Shown one piece after another: positions 1 to 5,755 of a stretch of 8,211 nucleotides of DNA; position 1 is the stretch's first letter, and each line of letters opens with the position of its first letter. Origin of the DNA: an uncultured Lachnobacterium sp. (GTDB taxonomy: Bacteria; Bacillota; Clostridia; Lachnospirales; Lachnospiraceae); assembly GCA_900548765.1 (NCBI GenBank), contig URLU01000099.1, positions 1 to 8,211 on the forward strand, read 5' to 3'. The translations under genes were made by a program, and so were the position numbers. The notes under the pieces are model-generated. The model made no database searches. It was not told where the DNA came from and saw nothing but the letters and a program-made list of their open reading frames with translations.

Positions 1-201
1 CATATCCTTGCAAGCAAGCTTGCAGTATATGTGGCTCATCGTACTTATTTTATACCTACCTCTAAGCTCGAATCCCGCAGCTTCGCTGCTTCCCGTTGCT
101 TCGCAACTACGATTCTCGCTTTTCGTTAGGCCGTCCGATTTCGCCTCATATCCTTGCAAGCAAGCTTGCAGTATATGTGGCTCATCGTACTTATTTTATA
201 C
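1..201. repeat. 55-bp direct repeat (1-55 and 147-201) flanking a structured 91-bp core
   Basis: Positions 1-55 and 147-201 are identical over 55 bases, an offset of 146 bp. The left copy begins at the window edge, so the repeat may be longer and the array may continue outside. Each copy contains an imperfect palindrome (CATAT...TGCAAGC-AA-GCTTGCA...ATATG, about 31 bp). The right copy ends directly beside the T-run of the SRP RNA gene. The stretch has no convincing gene: the long open frame across it has no RBS and runs into the SRP RNA. It could be an intergenic interspersed repeat (REP/MITE-like) or a 3' processing region of the SRP RNA/dnaX interval. The repeat is seen directly; its nature is inferred. 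Confidence 0.85.
64..121 (-). repeat. Three-way-junction inverted-repeat element with two GCGAAGC mini-hairpins
   Basis: The outer stem is AAGC (64-67) and GAATC (70-74) paired with GATTC (111-115) and GCTT (118-121), separated by a 2x2 internal loop. Inside it sit two small perfect hairpins: GCAGC-TTC-GCTGC (77-89) and GTTGC-TTC-GCAAC (95-107). Read on the minus strand, both have the core GCGAAGC, a heptamer known to form an unusually stable DNA mini-hairpin. The element lies between the two 55-bp repeats. The pairing is seen directly; whether it acts as RNA or as DNA is unknown. Confidence 0.7.
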
Positions 202-208
202 GATAAAA

Positions 209-472
209 ATCCGAGCATCCCGCTTCGAATTCTCCCATAAGACGTTACCTTCACAGTTAGCTCAGTTCAGGCTGCCTCTCGTCACATGAAAGCGTCTGCT
301 TAGGGCTGCTGTATTCCTACCCTGACCCGGTTCACAGATTTCCATTGCGAAAGACCCAAACGTCAACACCACTTATGAAGGGCAGCTCCCATGCTTGAAC
401 CCTCTACGAGACATCACCCCAACTATAGCGGATTGTTGGTACAAGGCACCGCTGCCACCCCGGCTGCTCGGA
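209..472 (-). ncRNA. ffs: Signal recognition particle RNA, large (Bacillus/Clostridia) type
   Basis: This is the RNA core of the signal recognition particle, which binds Ffh and targets nascent membrane and secreted proteins to FtsY/SecYEG. On the minus strand the invariant Ffh-binding helix is plain: GGTCAGG, then GTA-GGAA-TAC (GGAA tetraloop, plus-strand 311-320), then AGCAGCC. The 5' end CCGAGCA (465-471) pairs with the 3' end TGCTCGG (211-217), closing a molecule of about 264 nt, the usual size of the long bacterial form. The 5' portion (GGCAGCGGTGCCTTGTACC..AACAATCCGCTA) resembles the Alu domain of the B. subtilis scRNA. A T-run (204-210 on the complement) follows the closing stem and should end transcription. 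It sits directly downstream of tadA, as in B. subtilis (tadA-scr-dnaX). Ends are estimated from the pairing and the promoter. Confidence 0.95.
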
Positions 473-478
473 GATTTT

Positions 479-508
479 ATTGTACTCTACAAACATATGA
501 ATTGTCAA
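479..508 (-). promoter_or_regulatory. Strong sigma-A promoter of the SRP RNA gene
   Basis: On the minus strand there is a perfect -35 TTGACA (503-508), an 18-bp spacer and a -10 TACAAT (479-484, 5/6). The expected start is at about 472, which is the predicted 5' end of the SRP RNA. The promoter fills the gap between the tadA stop codon (522) and the RNA. Confidence 0.85.
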
Positions 509-521
509 GGAATTTGCGACT

Positions 522-995
522 TTACTGCTGTTTCTGTTTCTTTTTTTCGCGTAATTCCCTGAAAAACTGCGACAGCATCGCTGAACACTCCTCCTCAAGC
601 ACCCCAGTCTCCATCTCAACCTGATGATTAAACTGTGGCATTTGAAGTATATTGAGCACCGAACCCGCACAGCCTGCCTTTGCATTCATGGCTCCAATCA
701 CCACTCTGCCCATCCTGCACTGGACTATCGCCCCTGCGCACATCTGGCAGGGCTCTAAGGTGATGTACATGGTGCAGTCCTCAAGCCGCCAGTCCCCTGT
801 CTTTTTGCTGGCTTTTTTTATAGCGTTGAGCTCAGCATGTGACAAGGTGTTTTTGTCGATATTCCTGCGATTGTAGCCTCTGGCAATTATTTTATCATCC
901 TGCACAATCACACAGCCAATCGGCACCTCTTCAATTTTATAAGCTTTTTTAGCCTGCCTGATGGCTTCTTTCATATATTTTTCATCCTGTGTCAT
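522..995 (-). CDS. tadA: tRNA-specific adenosine(34) deaminase TadA
   Basis: The product converts adenosine to inosine at the wobble position of tRNA-Arg(ACG), letting it read CGU, CGC and CGA; it works in the cytoplasm as a homodimer. The 157-residue protein is of normal family length. It shows the zinc deaminase signature: H53-A-E55 (zinc ligand and proton-shuttling Glu) and P82-C83-x-x-C86 (two Cys zinc ligands), preceded by the EVPIGCVIV strand typical of TadA. The C-terminal part (LQMPQFNHQVEMETGVLEEE) has the usual TadA layout and ends in a Lys/Gln tail. The start has a moderate SD (GGTGGGA, 5 nt upstream). The SRP RNA follows on the same strand, which is the conserved Firmicutes order. 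Guanine deaminase or another CDA-fold enzyme is less likely given the pattern and the neighbour. Confidence 0.95.
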   Translation of the reverse strand: MTQDEKYMKEAIRQAKKAYKIEEVPIGCVIVQDDKIIARGYNRRNIDKNTLSHAELNAIKKASKKTGDWRLEDCTMYITLEPCQMCAGAIVQCRMGRVVIGAMNAKAGCAGSVLNILQMPQFNHQVEMETGVLEEECSAMLSQFFRELREKKKQKQQ

Positions 996-1016
996 AGACT
1001 TCCCACCCTAAAATGA

Positions 1017-1055
1017 TATAATTAGATTATACTTCAATCCGTGGAAGGAAATCAA
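1017..1055. promoter_or_regulatory. Interleaved divergent promoters of tadA (-) and the GNAT gene (+)
   Basis: Plus strand: TATAAT at 1017-1022 with an upstream TG (1014-1015), i.e. an extended -10; the -35 is weak. This places a start near 1029 and a leader of about 29 nt for the GNAT gene. Minus strand: TATAAT (1026-1031), an 18-bp spacer and TTGATT (1050-1055, 4/6), serving tadA. The two -10 boxes lie 3 bp apart, and the tadA -35 overlaps the GNAT translation initiation region. Confidence 0.6.
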
Positions 1056-1057
1056 AT

Positions 1058-1624
1058 ATGTTATTAAAATACGAAACTGAGCGTCTGGTTCTTAAGGTTC
1101 TAAAGCCTGATGCAGCCATGATGGTTCTTGACTTCTACAACAGAGACCGTGAATTATTTGAGAGATACGAGACCGACCGTGTTCCTGATTTCTATACAAT
1201 TCAGCACCAGCACAAATTACTGAAATTTGAATACAATATGGCTGTCAAAGGACAGACTGTCCGTTTTTATGTGTTTTTGAAGGAAAATCCAGACTATATA
1301 ATAGGCACTGTCTGCCTCCACAACATAACCTATTCCTTTTATCAGAGCTGTGAAATCGGCTATAAATTCGCCCATATATTTCATCACAAGGGCTATGCCA
1401 CTGAGGCAATCGAATGTGCCATGTCTGTTGCCTTTTACGATTTGAATCTGAACAGAATTACCGCAGTTGTGGAGAAAAACAACAGACCTTCCTGCCACCT
1501 GCTTGAAAGCATCGGTTATACCAACGAAGGCATCCTCCGCGATTACATCTGTCTCCATGGCAAATGGCAGGACCACTATCTGTATTCATTTTTGAAAAAT
1601 GATGACCCAAATCATAGTGCCTGA
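1058..1624 (+). CDS. GNAT family N-acetyltransferase, RimJ/RimL type
   Basis: This is a predicted acetyl-CoA-dependent N-acetyltransferase of the RimJ/RimL group, whose members acetylate ribosomal-protein N-termini, small amines or antibiotics. The 188 residues match the family length. Visible marks are the N-terminal ETERLVLKVL strand (5-14), the FYVFLKE..IIGTVCLHNI strands (70-90), the acetyl-CoA loop HHKGYATEA (109-117, R/Q-x-x-G-x-G/A pattern), and the C-terminal NNRPSCHLLESIGYTNEGILRDY region (141-163) typical of RimJ-like enzymes. The RBS is AAGGAA about 7 nt before ATG. It is transcribed divergently from tadA and ends in a 13-bp overlap with the convergent gene. The substrate cannot be told from sequence; a dedicated resistance role is not supported. 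Confidence 0.9.
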   Translation: MLLKYETERLVLKVLKPDAAMMVLDFYNRDRELFERYETDRVPDFYTIQHQHKLLKFEYNMAVKGQTVRFYVFLKENPDYIIGTVCLHNITYSFYQSCEIGYKFAHIFHHKGYATEAIECAMSVAFYDLNLNRITAVVEKNNRPSCHLLESIGYTNEGILRDYICLHGKWQDHYLYSFLKNDDPNHSA

Positions 1625-2520
1625 CTGAGCCAGTAGCCAAACGCACCCTCGGATTGCGATTCGGAGTGCGTTTTTTCATCTACAAATTCTGTAAAACCAA
1701 AGAGCTTTGCCATCATTTCCTCTGGTTTTTCATAAATGCCAGGAACTCCCAGATATTTTTTGTTATCCTCAGTCTTTACAATCAGGTGACTGTAGTTCAT
1801 GAAACCGTGTATCACAAAGCTGTTGTTGGCATAGTACTGCTTTGTGGGGAAAAGCCTGCGGATGTCGGCAAGGTCAATTCTGTCGATTTGAGACTGTGGG
1901 AATTGACTGGCAGTATTTTCCAGCTGTGATAAATTACCACTTTCTGAATTGTAATAGCCAGGGTTAAACTGTGCATTACTTTCCTGCTGGTTTGCTCTTG
2001 CTGGATTGTATACACTGTTATGTGACATATTATGCTGTGCCATATTAGGTTTTACCGGCTCTGTCTGTAATATACCTGTATGACCATTAGAATTCTGAGT
2101 TTGATCAGCCACTTTATCCGCCTGCATGTTTTCACTCTTCATAAAAGCACTTATATCCTGTGCAATCCAGTTTCCTGCTTCCTCACTCCAGCAGCTCGCC
2201 AGAAACTCCTGACTGCCACACTCCACACGCACAGCCTTCACCTGTTCAAGCCTATATCCAGACTGCTCAATATCATTCCTGTCAAAATAGTAGATTGCCT
2301 GCCCCTGTCCATAGCTTATTATCATAGTTCCCAGCTCTACACCTATTACATTTTCATCCATAAGCAGGTAGGTGCGGCATTTTCCGCTGAAACGTCCCAG
2401 ATTTCTGATATGTATCTCCAGCGCACAGGTGTCCTTTCGGCACTCTACCTTCACAAAGCCTACGTTTCTGCCTTTTATTCTGTTTTCATATGCATACATA
2501 TAAGTAATAAATCTTTCCAT
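1612..2520 (-). CDS. DUF6128-like protein of unknown function
   Basis: This is a 302-residue soluble protein without signal peptide or membrane segment. It has three parts. Residues 1-125 form a probable beta-rich domain (YENRIKGRNVGFVKVECR, then CALEIHIRNLGRFSGKCRTYLL). Residues 130-212 are a low-complexity linker rich in Asn, Gln and Ser. Residues 213-302 are a conserved-looking C-terminal domain (YYANNSFVIHGFMNYSHLIV...YLGVPGIYEKPEEMMAKLFGFTEF...FGYW). This arrangement resembles what I recall of DUF6128, which is largely confined to Lachnospiraceae; the match is from memory. The start has a good SD (AAGGAG at 2530-2535, 9 nt from ATG). I saw no clear promoter and no terminator of its own. 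Its 3' end overlaps the convergent GNAT gene by 13 bp. No function can be assigned. Confidence 0.8.
   Translation of the reverse strand: MERFITYMYAYENRIKGRNVGFVKVECRKDTCALEIHIRNLGRFSGKCRTYLLMDENVIGVELGTMIISYGQGQAIYYFDRNDIEQSGYRLEQVKAVRVECGSQEFLASCWSEEAGNWIAQDISAFMKSENMQADKVADQTQNSNGHTGILQTEPVKPNMAQHNMSHNSVYNPARANQQESNAQFNPGYYNSESGNLSQLENTASQFPQSQIDRIDLADIRRLFPTKQYYANNSFVIHGFMNYSHLIVKTEDNKKYLGVPGIYEKPEEMMAKLFGFTEFVDEKTHSESQSEGAFGYWLSQAL
1639..1676 (+). terminator. Intrinsic terminator of the GNAT gene, inside the neighbour's coding end
   Basis: AAACGCAC (1639-1646) pairs with GTGCGTTT (1666-1673) and a T6 run sits at 1671-1676, 15 nt after the GNAT stop codon. The inner loop is partly paired. 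The same bases encode about residues 282-294 of the convergent DUF6128-like protein. On the minus strand no T-run follows the hairpin, so it should act only on plus-strand transcripts. Confidence 0.8.
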
Positions 2521-2820
2521 GGTTACATACTCCTTGTAATTTATTACATATATATGCGGATAAGGGATAAATTATGTTATCTCTCTGTAATTAGCGCCAC
2601 GATTATTTTGGCATTGCGTTTAATAAATGCTTCTCCGGCATATCCAGGGATTTATTAAACTCTCTTACCCTTCTTTTGTTGACTGATTAGAACATCATAA
2701 AAAGGCAAAGAGAACTATTTCTAAGCCTCTTTGCCCTTGTTTCTTCGAATGTTATCACATTTGAATTTTTTCGTCAACAAAATTTATAAACCATAAATTT
2801 TTGCCAGATAATTATTCATG
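2521..2820. other. Intergenic spacer with inverted repeats, no gene
   Basis: The 300-bp gap between the DUF6128-like gene and the LacI regulator holds no supported gene. A 34-codon plus-strand frame at 2555-2658 lacks an RBS. The gap contains a perfect 10-bp inverted repeat, GTTTAATAAA (2618-2627) and TTTATTAAAC (2651-2660), with a small inner TGC/GCA stem. It also has an A+T-only 9-bp inverted repeat (AAAATTTAT 2779-2787, ATAAATTTT 2793-2801) just after the lacI stop, and the operon terminator described separately. Confidence 0.7.
2699..2735 (-). terminator. Intrinsic terminator of the sugar-uptake operon
   Basis: On the minus strand a perfect 9-bp stem GGCAAAGAG / CTCTTTGCC (2727-2735 with 2704-2712) has a 14-nt loop and is followed by TTTTT (2699-2703). 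It lies about 85 nt beyond the stop codon of the LacI regulator, the last gene of the operon. Confidence 0.85.
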
Positions 2821-3831
2821 TTACAGCTCAATCAGTTTTTTCACACTCTCGCCTTTGGTCAGCTCAAATGGAATTATCTCATGAGTTGCCACCTTATTCA
2901 AATCAATCATATTGAATAACAGCTCCACGCTTCTGGTTGCAAGCTCCTTATGCTGCTGCCTGATTGATACAATCTTTGGATTATAATAGTCTGCAAGTGT
3001 GGTTCCATCAAAACCTGTGATTGATATATCCTCTGGCACTGACAGTCCCTTGTCCCTAATGGCTCTTATGGCACCTATTGCCATCACATCGGAAATTGCA
3101 AACACTGCGGTTATTGGTATGTCCTTTTCCAGCAGTCTGGTCATTGCCTCATATGCACTGTCAAATGAGAATCTGGCTTTTTCGTAATATCTCTCATCCC
3201 ATTTGATGCCATGTCTCTCAAGGCTGTTAACATAGCCCTTATGCCTGGATATAGATGTCTCTGACAATTCCAGATTACCCCCTACCTCTGCTATGTGTTT
3301 GTGACCATTTTCAATGAGGTAATCTACTGCGCACTCTGCCGCAGCCTCATCATCAATGGCTACTGATGAGAGGTTCTTCATGTCCCAGCCGTCAGCACCT
3401 GTGGTTACAAGCACGCAGGGTATATCGAATTTGTCTATACTCTCTCCAAAGTCCTGCCTGCCTCCACCAAGAAACAGCACACCCAGCGGCTTTCTCTCTC
3501 TGCAAAGGCGGATTGCCTCTCTTCCGATGTTGTCATCCTCGTCAAGATATGTAACAGTCACTGTGTATCCGGTCTCATCAATAACAGACTGAATCTCCTC
3601 TATTATACTCGCAAAAAGCATATTGGAGGTACCCTTAACCAGCACAAGAATATTTTTTGAAATATTCTGCTTGAGTCTCTTGGCATTGTTGTTTGGCACA
3701 AAGCCATGAGCCTCCACAATCTCCATTATCTTTTTTCTTGCCTCGGGACTCACGTCCTTTCTGTCATTCAACACTCTGGATACCGTTGTCACTGAGTATC
3801 CGGATTCCTTTGCTATATCTACTATTGTCAT
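2821..3831 (-). CDS. LacI-family transcriptional regulator of the sugar operon
   Basis: This is a ligand-responsive repressor, normally a dimer or tetramer, that binds palindromic operators and releases them when its sugar is bound. The 336-residue length is typical. The N-terminal helix-turn-helix is clear (TIVDIAKESGYSVTTVSRVLN, 2-22), followed by the hinge helix NNNAKRLKQN (47-56) with Leu53 in the minor-groove position. The rest is a periplasmic-binding-protein fold effector domain (ILVLVKG 61-67; GVLFLGG 117-123; AVFAISDVMAIGAIRAIRDKGLSVPEDISITGFDGT 242-277). ATG has an AGAGG SD at 7 nt. It begins 21 nt after the second permease gene and is probably co-transcribed with it. The likely target is the tandem repeat at the operon promoter, which would make it autoregulatory. 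The effector sugar is unknown. Confidence 0.93.
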   Translation of the reverse strand: MTIVDIAKESGYSVTTVSRVLNDRKDVSPEARKKIMEIVEAHGFVPNNNAKRLKQNISKNILVLVKGTSNMLFASIIEEIQSVIDETGYTVTVTYLDEDDNIGREAIRLCRERKPLGVLFLGGGRQDFGESIDKFDIPCVLVTTGADGWDMKNLSSVAIDDEAAAECAVDYLIENGHKHIAEVGGNLELSETSISRHKGYVNSLERHGIKWDERYYEKARFSFDSAYEAMTRLLEKDIPITAVFAISDVMAIGAIRAIRDKGLSVPEDISITGFDGTTLADYYNPKIVSIRQQHKELATRSVELLFNMIDLNKVATHEIIPFELTKGESVKKLIEL

Positions 3832-3852
3832 GTTATAACCTCTAACAGGGTT

Positions 3853-4761
3853 TTATCCTTTGACAGCTCCTGCCAAAACACCCTCTATTATGTACTTTTG
3901 ACATGCAATATAAAAGATTACAATTGGTAAAATTGCAAGTACAAGCACTGCCATCATTGCACCCCAGTCAATCTGTCCGTGACTCTGCTTTAAGTACTGT
4001 ACTGCGATTGGTATAGTTTTGTACTTGTTGATGTTAAGTACAAGGCTTGGGAGAAGATAATCGTTCCATACCCACATTGCCTCAAGGATTGCAACTGTTA
4101 CAGTTGTTGGCTTAAGTATTGGGAATACTACTAAGAAGAATGTCTGAAGGGGGGTACATCCGTCTATCATAGCAGCTTCCTCAATCTCAAGCGATATGCT
4201 TTTTACAAATCCAGTAAACATGAATACTGCAAGTCCTGCTCCAAATCCTAAGTATACAATGATGATACCCAGTGGATTTGAAAGGTGAAGCATATTTGCA
4301 AATTTAGATAATGTAAACATAACCATCTGGAATGGTACAATCATTGAGAAAAGACAGAGTGTATACATAATTTTGGTTCCCTTGGTCTTTACTCTTACTA
4401 TGTACCATGCACACATTGAACAGCACAACACGATTAGAAGCACTGCACCAACTGTGATAAAAAGCGAATTTCCAAAGCATGAAAAGAAATTTGTCGTTTT
4501 AGCTCCATTTTGATAGTTCAATAATCCACAGAACATACGCTTTGCACCTTCGGCAAACTTGCTCCAGCCTTCTGTGATTTTAGCTGTGCTTATTCCGAAT
4601 GGATAACGGAAAATGAATGCCTTTCTCTTGAAGGAATTCAATATTACAATAAGGATTGGTGCTATCCATAGTATGCTTATGATTGTGAATAACACTGTGA
4701 GTGCCCCGCCATGCTTAGCACGTCTTACTGTGCTGACCTGCTCTTTATTATCTGCTGCCAT
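3853..4761 (-). CDS. Carbohydrate ABC transporter permease, MalG type
   Basis: This is the second inner-membrane permease of a CUT1-type sugar importer, pairing with the MalF-type subunit upstream. In 302 residues it shows about six hydrophobic segments (approx. 20-42, 98-121, 131-152, 163-184, 219-240, 268-287). The EAA loop that docks the ATPase is clear (EEAAMIDGCTPLQTFFLVVFPILKP, 194-218). The C-terminus IIEGVLAGAVKG is a hallmark of MalG/UgpE-like subunits. The stretch of about 50 residues between the first and second hydrophobic segments is extracytoplasmic. Its ATG overlaps the TAA of the upstream permease (TAATG) and is served by a perfect SD, AAGGAGGT (4771-4778), inside the end of that gene, which suggests coupled translation. 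No ATPase gene is nearby. Confidence 0.95.
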   Translation of the reverse strand: MAADNKEQVSTVRRAKHGGALTVLFTIISILWIAPILIVILNSFKRKAFIFRYPFGISTAKITEGWSKFAEGAKRMFCGLLNYQNGAKTTNFFSCFGNSLFITVGAVLLIVLCCSMCAWYIVRVKTKGTKIMYTLCLFSMIVPFQMVMFTLSKFANMLHLSNPLGIIIVYLGFGAGLAVFMFTGFVKSISLEIEEAAMIDGCTPLQTFFLVVFPILKPTTVTVAILEAMWVWNDYLLPSLVLNINKYKTIPIAVQYLKQSHGQIDWGAMMAVLVLAILPIVIFYIACQKYIIEGVLAGAVKG

Positions 4762-5618
4762 TAGCTCTCTACCTCCTTACTTGTGGTAATCTTATTCTGA
4801 ACTATTGCAATAATTGCAACCAGAATAAAGAATATTACTGCCTTTGCCTGACCTACTCCCTGCCAGCCTGTTGTACCATACATTGTGTCGTAGATATTCA
4901 GTGCCAGAAGCTGTGACATTTTTCCCGGATTTCCGCCTGTCAAAGCAAGGTTCTGGTCGAAAAGCTTGAAGCCGTTTGTAAGTGTCAGGAATGTACATAT
5001 TGTAATTGTAGGCATAAGCATTGGAAGGGTTACATGGCGAAGAAGCTGCCATGAGCTCGCTCCATCAATCTTTGCTGCCTCAATAAGCTCTCCCGGTATA
5101 TTCTGGATTCCGGCAATATAGATAATCATCATATATCCAATCTGCTGCCAGCATACTACAACAACAAGTCCCCAGAAGGCTGACCACTGTGATGAAACTA
5201 TTGTCTTTGAGAAATTCTGCAAAATTGCATTAAAAATCATCAACCATACATATGAGAGAACGATTCCACCGATAAGGTTTGGAAGGAAAAATACTGTTCT
5301 GAATATGTTTGTTCCTCTGATTCCCTTTGTAAGTGCCATTGCAATGATAAAAGATACCACATTAATGATACATACTGATACTACTGTAAATAAGGCGGTA
5401 TACCACATCGAATGTAAAAATGATGTATCAAGAGTGCCATTTACAACGAAAATCTTTGTATAGTTTTGTAATCCAACCCATGTCCAATCAGTTACTGTTG
5501 TGAATTTACAAAATGATAAAAAGATACCATATATGAATGGAACTATAAATCCAATTGTAAATGCGAGTAATGTTGGGAGTGCAAATATTGGAAAATATTT
5601 TCTAATTGCTTTTTCCAT
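4761..5618 (-). CDS. Carbohydrate ABC transporter permease, MalF type
   Basis: This is the first inner-membrane permease of the CUT1 sugar importer. From the chosen start it has 285 residues with about six hydrophobic segments (approx. 9-33, 73-95, 107-129, 149-171, 200-217, 257-274). The EAA loop that contacts the ATPase is present (EAAKIDGASSWQLLRHVTLPMLMP, 180-203), as is the sugar-permease motif NGFKLFDQNLALTGGNPG (215-232). An in-frame ATG 17 codons upstream (5669) has no SD. The ATG at 5618 has AAAGGA 6 nt before it, and MEKAIRKYFPIF reads directly into the first membrane segment, so the shorter form is preferred. It follows the binding-protein gene by 137 nt that contain a hairpin, and overlaps the next permease by one base. 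Confidence 0.93.
   Translation of the reverse strand: MEKAIRKYFPIFALPTLLAFTIGFIVPFIYGIFLSFCKFTTVTDWTWVGLQNYTKIFVVNGTLDTSFLHSMWYTALFTVVSVCIINVVSFIIAMALTKGIRGTNIFRTVFFLPNLIGGIVLSYVWLMIFNAILQNFSKTIVSSQWSAFWGLVVVVCWQQIGYMMIIYIAGIQNIPGELIEAAKIDGASSWQLLRHVTLPMLMPTITICTFLTLTNGFKLFDQNLALTGGNPGKMSQLLALNIYDTMYGTTGWQGVGQAKAVIFFILVAIIAIVQNKITTSKEVES
4771..4778 (-). promoter_or_regulatory. Perfect Shine-Dalgarno of the malG-type gene
   Basis: AAGGAGGT lies 9 nt before the ATG and within the last codons of the malF-type gene. With the TAATG stop-start overlap it fixes the malG-type start and points to translational coupling. Confidence 0.8.
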
Positions 5619-5624
5619 AACTAT

Positions 5625-5630
5625 TCCTTT
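5625..5630 (-). promoter_or_regulatory. Shine-Dalgarno deciding the malF-type start
   Basis: AAAGGA lies 6 nt before the ATG at 5618. The alternative upstream ATG at 5669 is preceded only by a non-SD sequence (TATGCCGAAGT). Confidence 0.7.
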
Positions 5631-5684
5631 CTCTACACGACCTGCCAAAGCAATGATTTGAGCCTGCATACTTCGGCATAAATT

Positions 5685-5721
5685 AAATCAGGGTGGGCGA
5701 TGAATCACCCACCCATGATTT
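5685..5721 (-). terminator. Hairpin between binding-protein and permease genes (attenuator or mRNA stabiliser)
   Basis: On the minus strand AAATCA-GGGTGGG (one-base T bulge) pairs with CCCACCC-TGATTT over 13 bp with a 10-nt loop. It starts about 34 nt past the binding-protein stop codon. The T-rich part is short and mostly inside the stem (GATTTAATTT). Structures at this place in sugar ABC operons often lower downstream transcription or protect the upstream mRNA, giving more binding protein than permease. The pairing is seen; the role is inferred from known operons such as malEFG. Confidence 0.65.
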
Positions 5722-5755
5722 TTGCTTATAACTAAACTGCTAAATTTGTAAGAGA

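Noticed and set aside
1..201. Insertion sequence or phage attachment site
   Set aside because: No transposase or integrase fragment and no target-site duplication are visible; the direct repeats alone do not support it.
8..289. 93-codon plus-strand frame across the left repeats
   Set aside because: No RBS, built from repeat and hairpin sequence, and it runs into the SRP RNA gene on the other strand.
391..685. Plus- and minus-strand frames overlapping the SRP RNA and tadA (391-624, 404-685)
   Set aside because: They overlap the SRP RNA or the strongly supported tadA frame and have no RBS.
2080..2658. 192-codon plus-strand frame opposite the DUF6128-like gene
   Set aside because: Composition is that of an antisense shadow (Cys/His/Ile/Tyr-rich) and there is no RBS. 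The hydrophobic tail from 2555 also lacks initiation signals.
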